Assembly: GCF_001650915.1 (NCBI RefSeq)
Contig: NZ_LXYO01000023.1
Span: forward strand, 1,178,001-1,242,000
Reading direction: 5' to 3'
DNA length: 64,000 nucleotides
Source: Marinobacter sp. EhC06
GTDB lineage: Bacteria; Pseudomonadota; Gammaproteobacteria; Pseudomonadales; Oleiphilaceae
Position numbers and translations under genes: made by a program. Positions within the stretch are counted from its first letter, which is position 1, and every line of letters begins with the position of its first letter. Below, piece by piece: positions 9,426-18,697 of the stretch. Under the pieces are notes generated by a model. That model worked only from the letters and a program-made list of their open reading frames with translations, did no database searches and was not told the DNA's origin.

Positions 9426-10409
9426 TCAGGCGGTGCCGGCGGCCACTACCGTGGACAACAGATAACCGGTATACGCCACGTACACCAGCACCAGGATGCC
9501 ACCATCCACCCGGCTCACCAGTTTGCGCCATCCGGTTAGGCCAAAGCCCATCAGGAACAGCCCCACCGTTAGCGCCAGCATCAGCGTCCAGTCCCGATAG
9601 AGCACTTCGGGATCCACCGCCAGCGGTTCAATGACGGCGGCAAGGCCCACCACGGCCAGGGTATTGAAGATGCCTGACCCGAGAATGTTACCCAGAATCA
9701 GGTCGTGCTCGTTCTTTTTAACCGCCGCCAGGGCTGAGGCAAGCTCCGGCAGGGAGGTGCCGATGGCAACGATCGTCAGGCCGATGACCAGATCGCTGAC
9801 ACCAAGGCTCTGGGCGATCGTGACCGCCCCCCACACCAGCATGCGGGAGCTGACGATCAGCAGTACCAGGCCTATCACCAGCCAGATAACAGCGGTTTTA
9901 AGGGGCATGGGATGGGCGATGATCTCGGCATCGGCATCGCCTGCCAGGGGGTCCGCCTTGCCTCTCAGGCCCTGATAGATTGACCAGCCCATAACCGCGG
10001 CGAAGACCGCCAGCAACACCCAGCCGTCCAGTCGCGAAAGCTCACCGTCGATCAGTTGGGCGCCGGCAATGAGCGTGAGTACGATCAGCAGTGGCAGCTC
10101 TTTGCGGATCACCTGGGAATGCACTGCGATAGGCGCGATGATGGCGGTCAGGCCGACAATAAGCGCAATGTTGGTGATGTTGGAGCCATAGCCGTTACCC
10201 AGGGCCAGGCCTGGGTTGCCATCGGACGCAGCCATGGCCGAGACCGCCAGTTCCGGTGCCGAGGTACCGAAACCGATAATCACCATGCCGATCAGAAGGG
10301 TGGGCATGCCCAGATGTTTGGCGGTCGCCGCGGCGCCCTCCACAAATTTGTCGGCACTCCAGACCAGCAATACCAGGCCGGCGATGATTGCGCCAAATGC
10401 CATGAGCAT
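9426..10409 (-). CDS. Calcium/sodium antiporter of the CaCA family (YrbG type)
   Basis: A 327-aa inner-membrane exchanger with two inverted alpha-repeats: GFGTSAPELAVS (about 46-57) with GNGYGSNITN, and AIGTSLPELASA with GNILGSGIFN in the second half. These contain the cation-coordinating acidic residues of the Ca2+/cation antiporter family. About ten membrane helices are visible. Ion specificity cannot be read from sequence. It lies 9 bp downstream of the NhaD-like gene, with a GAGGTC ribosome site, so both are in one operon probably serving Na+/H+ or Ca2+ balance in a marine cell. Confidence 0.93.
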   Translation of the reverse strand: MLMAFGAIIAGLVLLVWSADKFVEGAAATAKHLGMPTLLIGMVIIGFGTSAPELAVSAMAASDGNPGLALGNGYGSNITNIALIVGLTAIIAPIAVHSQVIRKELPLLIVLTLIAGAQLIDGELSRLDGWVLLAVFAAVMGWSIYQGLRGKADPLAGDADAEIIAHPMPLKTAVIWLVIGLVLLIVSSRMLVWGAVTIAQSLGVSDLVIGLTIVAIGTSLPELASALAAVKKNEHDLILGNILGSGIFNTLAVVGLAAVIEPLAVDPEVLYRDWTLMLALTVGLFLMGFGLTGWRKLVSRVDGGILVLVYVAYTGYLLSTVVAAGTA

Positions 10410-10418
10410 AGAAAGACC

Positions 10419-11657
10419 TCAGTTGATGAAACGTCCGAGCATGAAAACTCCGGCATAGCCAAGGGTATAGGCCGCCAGAAGGTGTGCAAGATACCGCATA
10501 TAGGCCGCAAAGGTCAGCCCCGGGATCTTGCTCATTGCCACGATGCCGGCGGCTGAACCGATCACCAGCAATGATCCGCCCACGCCCACCGCGTAGGTCA
10601 GCCCCATCCATTCGCCGGGGCTCATATCGATGCCGGCTTTCAGCAGTGCTGCCGTCAGAGGCACGTTATCGATCACGGCCGAGAAGATACCCATCAGGTA
10701 ATTGGCGTAGAGCGGTGGCAGGATATCGTAAATGGCCACCAGCGAGTCCAGTGCGTGAATCTCCTTGAGCATGCCCACAAGCAACAGGATGCCCAGAAAG
10801 AACAACAGGGTTTCGAACTCGATGATACGGATATATTCGAGAATCGGGTCCAGATCAGAGTCGTCGCTCATGAAGCGCGATACCAGGAACATGATGGACA
10901 GGCCGAACAGAAAGGTCAGAACCGGTGGAATTCCGAACAGGGCGTTGCCGGCAATGGTGCTCAGGATTGTTAACAAAAACAGGCCGCTGATGACCGCATC
11001 CACCCGTCGCACCGGGGTGGTGTTGGAACGAAGTGTTACGGTGCCTGTCAGTCCCCGTGAGAGGAAGACGGCAAGGATGAAAACCGTAATCGAGGCCGGG
11101 ATCGCCAGAGTGAGCAGAGTCAGTATTTCCACCTTGTCCGCGAGGAAAATCATCAAGGTGGTGACGTCGCCGGTGATCAGGGAAACGCCTCCTGAGTTGA
11201 CCGCAAAGACTACGAGCGTGACGAACTGGATACGCTTTTTCAGCTCCAGATCCAGCGAGCATGAGACTAAAGTGGCGGTGATATTGTCTGCCAAAGACGA
11301 GAAAATGAAGCAGAAAAGACCGGTCAGGAACAGTAGCCGCCGCTCGCTCACCTGTTTCGGCATGATCAGGTAAATCACGTTTTCGATCATACCCTTCTTG
11401 TTCAGGTAAGCGACGAATGTCATCGCTGCGACGAGAAACAGCCACAGTCCCGCGATTTCGGCAATGCTCTCGGACAGGCCGGCGGAAATGGCAGACGTTT
11501 CATCCGCGTTATCACTGAACAGGAAGAGCAACATCCAGCTCATGGTGCCAAAGAACAGCGTTACCTTGGCCTTGTTGATGTGGATGACCTCTTCAAATAT
11601 GACGCCCAACAGCGCCAGAACCGCAAGAATAATCAGAAACGCATCAAGGGCAGACAT
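10419..11657 (-). CDS. nhaD: Na+/H+ antiporter, NhaD type
   Basis: A 412-aa membrane protein with about twelve helices, matching the NhaD family of the ion transporter superfamily found in marine and halophilic gammaproteobacteria. Characteristic stretches are FSSLADNITATLV, VNSGGVSLITGDVTTLM and SAVIDNVPLTAALL, with polar and acidic residues inside the membrane. It exports Na+ (and often Li+) in exchange for protons. It is first in an operon with the CaCA gene. The 324-bp region upstream contains an inverted repeat that might bind a regulator or form an RNA hairpin. Confidence 0.92.
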   Translation of the reverse strand: MSALDAFLIILAVLALLGVIFEEVIHINKAKVTLFFGTMSWMLLFLFSDNADETSAISAGLSESIAEIAGLWLFLVAAMTFVAYLNKKGMIENVIYLIMPKQVSERRLLFLTGLFCFIFSSLADNITATLVSCSLDLELKKRIQFVTLVVFAVNSGGVSLITGDVTTLMIFLADKVEILTLLTLAIPASITVFILAVFLSRGLTGTVTLRSNTTPVRRVDAVISGLFLLTILSTIAGNALFGIPPVLTFLFGLSIMFLVSRFMSDDSDLDPILEYIRIIEFETLLFFLGILLLVGMLKEIHALDSLVAIYDILPPLYANYLMGIFSAVIDNVPLTAALLKAGIDMSPGEWMGLTYAVGVGGSLLVIGSAAGIVAMSKIPGLTFAAYMRYLAHLLAAYTLGYAGVFMLGRFIN

Positions 11658-11981
11658 TGGGGTAATCCCGTCCTGGTTTATCAGAGTAGAGGCCGAAGCC
11701 GGCCAGACAGATCCTGCGGGCGGATTTTAGACCTTTGACCCGTAGCAAACCACTGTTCGTAAGTGCACGTATCGGCAACTGAAACCAGCAAAAGCCTGAT
11801 AAAGACGCAACGATTGACAATCGCAATTTATTATCCCGCCGAAAATCGGGATAATTGCGCGCACATTCAGACCGGAAGCAGACGGCGGCGCCGTTTACCT
11901 CGCGCCCGACCGGCTTTCGACAGGCCTCCTTGCTGATCGTGAGGGGGCAAAAAGGCTCAACACTAGCTAGGGTGAAAACCA
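11658..11981. other. Divergent intergenic region between nhaD and mqo with an inverted repeat
   Basis: No gene is seen. The clearest structure is ATTATCCCG (11830-11838) with CGGGATAAT (11847-11855), 8 bp apart, flanked on both sides by related GCAATT sequence. It could be an operator for either gene or a hairpin in an mRNA leader. No known riboswitch could be identified by eye. Confidence 0.5.
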
Positions 11982-13463
11982 ATGGCCGTTAGACAGGCAG
12001 ACGTAGTGCTGGTCGGCGGTGGCGTCATGAGCGCCACTCTCGGCATGATGCTCAGGCAGCTTGATCCGTCCCTGGACATCGTCATGGTGGAGCGTCTCGA
12101 CCACGTTGCCCATGAGAGCACAGACGGATGGAATAACGCAGGTACCGGGCACGCCGGGTACTGTGAGCTTAACTACACTCCCGAAACCGACGATGGCGAT
12201 GTGACCATCGATCGAGCCCTGCAGATCAACGCCCAGTTTGAGGTGTCCCTGCAGCTCTGGTCCTACCTGGTGGAGCAGGGCATTCTGCCGGAGCCGTCCA
12301 CCTTTATTAACCGCACGCCGCACCAGAGCTTTGTCTGGGGTGAGAAAGATGTGGCCTTCCTCAAGCGCCGGTACGAGCGCCTGAGCGCCCACCACCTGTT
12401 CCGGGAAATGGAATACACCGAGTCCCCGAAGGATCTCGAAGAATGGATGCCCCTGATCGTCAATAACCGGGATCCGATGCAGCGTGTTGCCGCCACCCGG
12501 ATCAAGCACGGCTCGGATGTGGATTTCGGTTCCCTGACCCGCAGCATGGTGAGCTGGCTGGAAACCCAGCCCAACTTCGAGCTGATGCTCAGCTCACCGG
12601 TGCACTACATCGATCAGCGGGACAATGGCCGCTGGAAGATCCGGGTCAAGAACCAGAAAACCGGCGAGCTGACCAAGCTCGAGACCGGCTTCGTGTTCCT
12701 CGGGGCTGGTGGTGGTGCGCTGCCGCTGCTGCAGAAGTCCGGTATCGAGGAGGCCCGCGGCTACGGTGGCTTCCCGGTCAGCGGTCAGTGGCTGGTATGT
12801 GGCAAGCCCGACATTGTTCAGCAGCACAATTCCAAGGTGTATGGCAAGGCGCCCATCGGCGCGCCGCCCATGTCGGTACCGCACCTGGATACCCGGATCA
12901 TTAACGGCGAACCGGCCCTGCTGTTTGGTCCCTTTGCCGGTTTCACCACCCGCTTCCTGAAGCAGGGTTCCATCTTTGACCTGTTGGGTTCGGTGAAATC
13001 CACCAACCTGAAGCCGATGCTCTCGGTGAGCAAGAGCAACATGGACCTGACCCGCTACCTGATTGGCGAGGTGTTCCAGTCCCACAGTGACCGGGTGGCA
13101 TCGCTGCGCAATTTCTTCCCGGACGCCATGGAAGAGGACTGGCAGCTGCGTATGGCCGGCCAGCGAGTACAGATCATCAAGCAGGTTGATGGCGGCGGTG
13201 GCAAGCTTGAGTTCGGCACTGAAATCGTGGCGGCGAAAGATGGAACGCTGGCGGCACTGCTGGGTGCCTCTCCCGGAGCCTCCACTGCAGCCAACGCCAT
13301 GATCAACGTCATCGAGCGGTGCTTCCCGGAGAAGATCAAGACCCCGGAGTGGCAGGAGCGCATGAAAGAGCTGGTGCCGTCCTACGGTCAATCCCTTGTC
13401 GAAGACGAAGCACTACTGACCAAAGTCCGCGAGAGGACCCTGTCGACCCTGCAATTGGGCTGA
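11982..13463 (+). CDS. mqo: Malate:quinone oxidoreductase
   Basis: FAD-dependent, membrane-associated enzyme oxidising L-malate to oxaloacetate with electrons passed to quinone. The N-terminal dinucleotide-binding motif is VVLVGGGVMSATLG, followed by TDGWNNAGTGHAGYCELNYTP, a signature of the Mqo family. The 493-aa length is typical. AGGGTG lies before the ATG. The gene is divergent from nhaD and followed by its own hairpin terminator. Together with FumC it forms the fumarate-to-oxaloacetate step of the TCA cycle. Confidence 0.97.
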   Translation: MAVRQADVVLVGGGVMSATLGMMLRQLDPSLDIVMVERLDHVAHESTDGWNNAGTGHAGYCELNYTPETDDGDVTIDRALQINAQFEVSLQLWSYLVEQGILPEPSTFINRTPHQSFVWGEKDVAFLKRRYERLSAHHLFREMEYTESPKDLEEWMPLIVNNRDPMQRVAATRIKHGSDVDFGSLTRSMVSWLETQPNFELMLSSPVHYIDQRDNGRWKIRVKNQKTGELTKLETGFVFLGAGGGALPLLQKSGIEEARGYGGFPVSGQWLVCGKPDIVQQHNSKVYGKAPIGAPPMSVPHLDTRIINGEPALLFGPFAGFTTRFLKQGSIFDLLGSVKSTNLKPMLSVSKSNMDLTRYLIGEVFQSHSDRVASLRNFFPDAMEEDWQLRMAGQRVQIIKQVDGGGGKLEFGTEIVAAKDGTLAALLGASPGASTAANAMINVIERCFPEKIKTPEWQERMKELVPSYGQSLVEDEALLTKVRERTLSTLQLG

Positions 13464-13488
13464 TATTCCCAAACGGTCTAAGAAACCG

Positions 13489-13536
13489 AAAGGCACTGCG
13501 ACTGCTGGATTCAACGCCAGTGATCGCAGTGCTTTT
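13489..13536 (+). terminator. Hairpin terminator after mqo
   Basis: GCACTGCGA pairs with TCGCAGTGC across a 21-bp interior that itself has CTGG/CCAG pairing, followed by TTTT. It separates mqo from the ATP-grasp gene. Confidence 0.7.
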
Positions 13537-13619
13537 CGCGTTTCTGGAAGGGCCGGAATTTGCGATTTCACAGCTTCCGCGTAGGGTTATAAGGCAACCC
13601 TTATGAAAGGAGATAGCCT

Positions 13620-14852
13620 GTGAGTGAGCAAAAGTACAATCCTGAGAAAGGGTATATCGCGCTGTTAGGCTGGAGCCTGAATGCGGTTGAAGCGGCCGAC
13701 AAGTTTGATCGTCGGTATGTTGTTGTGGCACCGGATTGGGCGGAAGCCTACTGCGAAGAGCATGACATTCCCTACGTGCCCTGGAATTTTGAGCGCCTGA
13801 ATGACCGCTCTGTGGAGATTTCCCAGACCCTCAAGGAGATGGGCGTTGATGTTGCCATCCCGTTGTTTGAGGAGACTGTGGAGTGGGCCGGTGCCATCAA
13901 CTCGGTGTTGATGGACAAGCCCCGTCTGTTTGGTCAGGCGATGTTGTTGCGTGACAAGGCCCTGATGAAGCGCCGTGCCCAGCTCGGTGGCATCCGCGTG
14001 GGTATTTTTGAGGAAGCCCACGATAAGGGCGATGTTATCCGGTTCCTCAAGCGGGTAAACCAGACGCTGCTCAAACTGGATGGCGACCCCAACGACCCGA
14101 TCCACCTCAAGGCGTTTGACAAGGCCGGGTGCCTGGGGCACCGGGTTATCCGTACGCCCGACGAAGTCGATACTATTCCGGAAGAAGAATTTCCGGTACT
14201 GATGGAATCGCACCTGGACGGCTGGGAGTTTGCGGTCGAGGCCTGGATCCATAATGGCAAAATCGCCTTTTTGAATATCTCCGAGTATGTGACCCTGGGT
14301 TACTCCGTATTCGTTCCCGCAACACCGGACCTTGAGAAGTACCGGGACCAGATTCGCGGCGAAATCGAGAAGCTGATCAAGACCTTTGATATCGAATTCG
14401 GGTTTATTCACCCGGAATACTTCGTGACCAGCGACCGCACCATGTACTTTGGCGAGGTGGCCTATCGTCCGCCCGGCTTCAAGGTGTTCGAGCTGCTTGA
14501 GCGTGCCTATGGCTTTAACGCCTACCAGGGCATGATTCTGGCCTTTGACCCGAAAACCACGGAAGAGGAAATCAAGGCTTTCTTCCCGAAGGAAGTGGTG
14601 GATGCCAAGGGTTACGCCGGTTGCTTCGGTGTCTATCCGCGTCGCCGGGTTGTCAGCAAGCTGGAGATCCCGGAAGAGACCGAAAACCACGAGTATTTCG
14701 AGTCTCACGAGCTGACGCCGCCGCTGGAAGAAACGGTCACCAAACGGACTGCTTTCGGTACCCACTGGGGTCTGGTGTATTTCTTCGGTGAAGATCCTTA
14801 CGTCATGCGGGACCTCCTGAAACATCAGGAAGACCTCGATTTCTATGTATAA
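13620..14852 (+). CDS. ATP-grasp domain protein, putative carboxylate-amine ligase
   Basis: A 410-aa soluble protein. The order is an N-terminal pre-ATP-grasp fold (GYIALLGWS, RYVVVAPDWAEAY), an ATP-grasp core with LRDKALMKRRAQLGG, the adenine-region stretch PVLMESHLDGWEFAVEAW and a late acidic block YFGEVAYRPPG. Such enzymes couple a carboxylate to an amine or thiol through an acyl-phosphate; the substrates here are unknown. GTG start with AAAGGAG at ideal spacing. It is the first gene of a same-strand set with a 674-aa unknown and a ThDP enzyme, gaps 55 and 48 bp, suggesting one pathway. Residues are well conserved in character but no named family was recognised. Confidence 0.8.
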   Translation: MSEQKYNPEKGYIALLGWSLNAVEAADKFDRRYVVVAPDWAEAYCEEHDIPYVPWNFERLNDRSVEISQTLKEMGVDVAIPLFEETVEWAGAINSVLMDKPRLFGQAMLLRDKALMKRRAQLGGIRVGIFEEAHDKGDVIRFLKRVNQTLLKLDGDPNDPIHLKAFDKAGCLGHRVIRTPDEVDTIPEEEFPVLMESHLDGWEFAVEAWIHNGKIAFLNISEYVTLGYSVFVPATPDLEKYRDQIRGEIEKLIKTFDIEFGFIHPEYFVTSDRTMYFGEVAYRPPGFKVFELLERAYGFNAYQGMILAFDPKTTEEEIKAFFPKEVVDAKGYAGCFGVYPRRRVVSKLEIPEETENHEYFESHELTPPLEETVTKRTAFGTHWGLVYFFGEDPYVMRDLLKHQEDLDFYV

Positions 14853-14907
14853 TCAGGAGCAGCATTAACAACAAACGGGTTTGGTGCCAGGCCCTGAGGA
14901 TTATCGT

Positions 14908-16932
14908 TTGAACGATCACCAACCGGGCAGCGCAACGCCAGCTGTGAATTTCGACAAGCTGGTACAACGGCTGGATGATGCAATCCAGGCCATGGAAGAG
15001 AGCCGGTCCTTTGCCAGGGCCGGCAAGCTTCCACGCGTGCTGGACATTTCCCGCAGGGTCCTGCTGCAGCCGGGTGGCTGCCAGGTCATCGAGGAGCGCG
15101 CCGAGCGACTCGAGCTGGCGGGTGTTTTCGCCGGTACCGACTGGGCCGAACCCGGTATCCTTCTCCCCACGCTGACAACCCATTCGCTGCAGAGCCAGAA
15201 TGCCGATACCGTCGTCATCGAGGCTTTCAGTGAACTGAGGTTGCTGGCCGTGGCCCGGGGCAGCTACCTGCATCCGTCTGTATCGGCTGAACAGGCACAT
15301 CACTATCTGACCCAGGTGCTGGCCATTAACCTGGGCCTGTTGTTTGGTATGACCGGCGAGGCTGAACGGGAGCAGGGCAAGCTCGCGCTGATCAGTCAGG
15401 CTGTTGTCCAGTACGTGGCGCACCACATTGGCTACGAACATGTGATTGACAGTCTGATCGAGGAAATCTGGCGGATCCTCGAGCAGCGTCCGATCCAGGT
15501 ATCGGACGTGCGCAAGATGATCACGCAGATAGCGCTTTGCCGGGCCGATCCGCAAGCCGATCTGGGCAGCGCGGGTCGCGGTGCCGATCGACTCATCTCA
15601 AGCCTGTATGGACCCACCCGGGCCTGCAGTGAAGACCCCGGAACCGTGGTGTACCAGCAACGACTGGAAACCATGGATGCCCAGGCCCTTCAGAACGAAG
15701 CCACCGGTTTTGCGCGCTCCATGCACGATACCGGATTGGTTTCGCCCTACCACGCTTCGTTCATACGGTTCATTCTGGCAGACCAGGACGCGCTCCTCAG
15801 CGAGGCATTGGGTCTGTCCAGTACCGGCCGGGATTGCCTGCTGTGTTACCGGGAGCTGGTGCACACGTTGATCGAGGAAGGCATTTATCCGGAAACGGCC
15901 CAGGGCATTTATGGCCTGGCGCTGTTGCTGGAGCGCGGCATTCTCTATCAACCGCCCGTTGCGCCGGCGCTCTGGCGCCAGGCGCGCCTGTCGCTCTGCT
16001 CCCATGCTCGAGAACGCCTTGAGCTGGCCTATGGCTACCAGCCCCAGCCCAATGCCTGGCTGATTCAGGGCGTGCTGAACATGCTGGGGCAGCCGCTGGG
16101 TGTGGGGCAGGGCAACAACCCCACCTGCCAGTCTGCCCGTGCACTTTCCATGTGGGCCTATAACGATCCGGACTATCTGTTGCAGATGGTGGCCTGGGCC
16201 GCCCGGGACAACGAGATCGTAATGCACTTTGAGGGCCAGCCCGTGTCGTCGGCACGAAGTGTCGGTGGTGTTGCTTCCGAGGTGACGCTGGATCTTGATC
16301 CGGTTTCCCTGGTGGTTGTGCCGCACCTCGACCGGATATACGTGGAGATGGGCCGATTGTGCGTTGGCCGCGAGGGTGATCCTCATAAATGGGTGAATCC
16401 GGAATTCCATGGCTGGTCCGCCGGCCGGGGGTTTGCCATCAACGTAGACGTGAGCACTGGTAAGCTGCACGAGCTGGAAGGCTTTATCCGCCATTTCTAC
16501 GCCAGCTATCACCCCTACTACAACGGTAATCAACCACTGATTCATCCGCAGCCGGCGGGTATCGCCGTTACCGACAGTGCCGCCCGGTTTATCGGCTGGC
16601 ATGCCATCACCATACTCCGGGCGGCGCTGGACCCGGATGGTGAGATGCGGATTTACTTCTTCAATCCCAATAACGACAGCGGCCAGAACTGGGGCGACGG
16701 CGTCAAAGTAAGTACCTCCGGCTACGGCGAGCGTTTTGGCGAGTCGTCGCTGCCTTTCGAGCAGTTCACATCGCGGCTGTACATCTTCCACTATGATCCC
16801 CTGGAGCGAGGAGAGCCTGCGGAAGTGAACGAAGACGCGCTCCGGCGCGTAACAGAAGGTGTATATCGCAGCTGGGGTCAGGATCGCCTGCCGGCAGAAG
16901 CCCTTCAGGCGGAGCCGCCCAGAACCGATTGA
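14908..16932 (+). CDS. 674-aa protein of unknown function with a possible Cys-His-Asn triad
   Basis: No family was recognised. The N-terminal half (to about 380) is helical with a short cysteine-containing stretch. The C-terminal half has GNNPTCQSARALSMWA around C407, an isolated GWHAITILRAA with H565, and FFNPNNDSGQNWG with N586/D590. This order and spacing resemble papain-fold cysteine peptidases or acyltransferases, an inference only. No signal peptide. The preferred start is the TTG at 14908 with GAGGA seven bases upstream; TTG 14881 and GTG 14884 are alternatives. It sits between an ATP-grasp ligase and a ThDP enzyme, so it may transfer or hydrolyse a peptide- or acyl-linked intermediate. 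Confidence 0.7.
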   Translation: MNDHQPGSATPAVNFDKLVQRLDDAIQAMEESRSFARAGKLPRVLDISRRVLLQPGGCQVIEERAERLELAGVFAGTDWAEPGILLPTLTTHSLQSQNADTVVIEAFSELRLLAVARGSYLHPSVSAEQAHHYLTQVLAINLGLLFGMTGEAEREQGKLALISQAVVQYVAHHIGYEHVIDSLIEEIWRILEQRPIQVSDVRKMITQIALCRADPQADLGSAGRGADRLISSLYGPTRACSEDPGTVVYQQRLETMDAQALQNEATGFARSMHDTGLVSPYHASFIRFILADQDALLSEALGLSSTGRDCLLCYRELVHTLIEEGIYPETAQGIYGLALLLERGILYQPPVAPALWRQARLSLCSHARERLELAYGYQPQPNAWLIQGVLNMLGQPLGVGQGNNPTCQSARALSMWAYNDPDYLLQMVAWAARDNEIVMHFEGQPVSSARSVGGVASEVTLDLDPVSLVVVPHLDRIYVEMGRLCVGREGDPHKWVNPEFHGWSAGRGFAINVDVSTGKLHELEGFIRHFYASYHPYYNGNQPLIHPQPAGIAVTDSAARFIGWHAITILRAALDPDGEMRIYFFNPNNDSGQNWGDGVKVSTSGYGERFGESSLPFEQFTSRLYIFHYDPLERGEPAEVNEDALRRVTEGVYRSWGQDRLPAEALQAEPPRTD

Positions 16933-16980
16933 TCCCGGAACCTGCCGATTACCCGGAACCCACAGATCAAGAGGAAGGCC

Positions 16981-18651
16981 ATGGCCAACGAACACTCCCC
17001 GGCCCGTAACGGGGCCGAGTTGTTTATCCGGGCGCTGGAAAACGAAGGCGTTGAATACATTTTCGCGGTGCCCGGTGAGGAGAATCTCGCCTTCCTTGAA
17101 GCTCTGCGGACCTCCAGTATCAAGCTGGTACTCAACCGCCATGAACAGGCTGCCGGGTTCATGGCCGCCACCTATGGCCGCCTGACCGGCCGGGTGGGTG
17201 TGTGTCTTTCCACACTGGGGCCAGGAGCCACCAACTTCGTAACCGCAGCCGCCTATGCCCAGCTCGGCGGTATGCCGATGATGATGATCTCGGGCCAGAA
17301 GCCCATCAAATCCTCCAAGCAGGGGTTGTTCCAGATCCTGGATGTGGTGGATCTGATGCGTCCGCTTACCAAGTACACCCGGCAGATCACCAATGCCAAC
17401 ACCATACCCGCCAAGGTTCGGGAAGCTTTCCGTCTGGCTTCCGAGGAACGCCCGGGTGCGGTGCATCTGGAGTTGCCGGAAGACATTGCCGACGAGGTGC
17501 CTGAATCCGACACCCATATTTTCAAACCCAGTGATGCCCGCCGGCCCTCAGCCAGTCCCAAAAGCCTGGAGATGGCCTGCGAAATGCTTCGCGAAGCCCG
17601 GCATCCCCTGATCATGATTGGTGCCGGCGCCAACCGGAAGCGGGTGTCCCAGGCGCTGCTGCACCTGGTGAATGTCACCGGCATCCCGTTCTTTACCACC
17701 CAGATGGGCAAGGGCGTGGTGGATGAGCGTCACCCCCGTTATCTGGGCAACGCTGCTCTGTCGGCCGGGGATTTCGTGCACTGTGCAATAGATCGGGCAG
17801 ATCTGGTGATCAATGTCGGCCACGATGTGGTGGAGAAGCCACCTTTCTTCATGACCCCCGGCGGCAAGAAAGTCATTCATGTGAACTTCAGTGCTGCCGA
17901 CGTGGACCCGGTGTATTTTCCTCAGCACGAGGTGGTGGGAGATATCGCCAACAGCGTGGAATACATGGCCGAGAACTGTGGCCAATGCGCCAACCACGAC
18001 TTCACTCGCCTGATGGAAGTGAAAGAGGCGGTGGACGCCCACCTGCAGGAGCGGGCCGAGGATGCCCGTTTCCCGGTGATTCCCCAGCGTATTGTTCATG
18101 ATGTACGTCAGGTGATGCCGGAGGACGGGATCATCACCCTGGATAACGGCATGTACAAACTCTGGTTTGCCCGCAATTACCCGGCCTACGACAACAACAC
18201 CGTGCTTCTCGACAACGCACTGGCGTCCATGGGCGCCGGCCTGCCCAGCGGGATGATGGCTTCCATGCTGTATCCGGATCTCAAGGTGATGGCGGTCTGC
18301 GGCGATGGCGGCTTCATGATGAACAGCCAGGAACTTGAGACCGCGGTACGCCTGAACCTTAACCTGGTGGTGTTGATTATCAACGACAGTGCCTACGGCA
18401 TGATCAAGTGGAAGCAGGGGCAGGAGGGTTACACCGATTTCGGGCTGGACTATCGCAATCCGGATTTTGTCACCTACGCCGAATCCTATGGTGCCAAGGG
18501 GCACCGGGTGACCCGCACGGAAGACCTGCGGCCAACGCTGGAGCAGGCCCTGGCAGAGGGCGGTGTCCACCTGGTCGAGGTGCCGGTGGATTACAGTGAA
18601 AACCGTCGGGTGTTTGATGAGGAGCTGGCGGAACTGACCTGCAGGTTGTAA
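16981..18651 (+). CDS. Acetolactate synthase-like thiamine diphosphate enzyme
   Basis: A 556-aa three-domain ThDP enzyme: pyrimidine-binding domain with catalytic glutamate E55 in NRHEQAAGF, central domain, and pyrophosphate-binding domain with GDGG from residue 441 and the paired asparagine near 468 (IINDSAYG). The sequence is closest in pattern to catabolic acetolactate synthases that work without a small regulatory subunit, and no ilvN follows. The reaction may be pyruvate to acetolactate, or a related carboligation. GAGGAAGG precedes the ATG. Its position after an ATP-grasp ligase and an unknown protein makes a dedicated, non-branched-chain role possible. Confidence 0.85.
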   Translation: MANEHSPARNGAELFIRALENEGVEYIFAVPGEENLAFLEALRTSSIKLVLNRHEQAAGFMAATYGRLTGRVGVCLSTLGPGATNFVTAAAYAQLGGMPMMMISGQKPIKSSKQGLFQILDVVDLMRPLTKYTRQITNANTIPAKVREAFRLASEERPGAVHLELPEDIADEVPESDTHIFKPSDARRPSASPKSLEMACEMLREARHPLIMIGAGANRKRVSQALLHLVNVTGIPFFTTQMGKGVVDERHPRYLGNAALSAGDFVHCAIDRADLVINVGHDVVEKPPFFMTPGGKKVIHVNFSAADVDPVYFPQHEVVGDIANSVEYMAENCGQCANHDFTRLMEVKEAVDAHLQERAEDARFPVIPQRIVHDVRQVMPEDGIITLDNGMYKLWFARNYPAYDNNTVLLDNALASMGAGLPSGMMASMLYPDLKVMAVCGDGGFMMNSQELETAVRLNLNLVVLIINDSAYGMIKWKQGQEGYTDFGLDYRNPDFVTYAESYGAKGHRVTRTEDLRPTLEQALAEGGVHLVEVPVDYSENRRVFDEELAELTCRL

Positions 18652-18697
18652 GGGGTGTATCATGCTCTGCGGATGTTGAACCCGAGGTAACACAGCA

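Noticed and set aside
16981..18651. Calling the ThDP enzyme IlvB of branched-chain synthesis
   Set aside because: No ilvN or ilvC neighbour and the pattern is closer to single-subunit catabolic enzymes, so the symbol was withheld.
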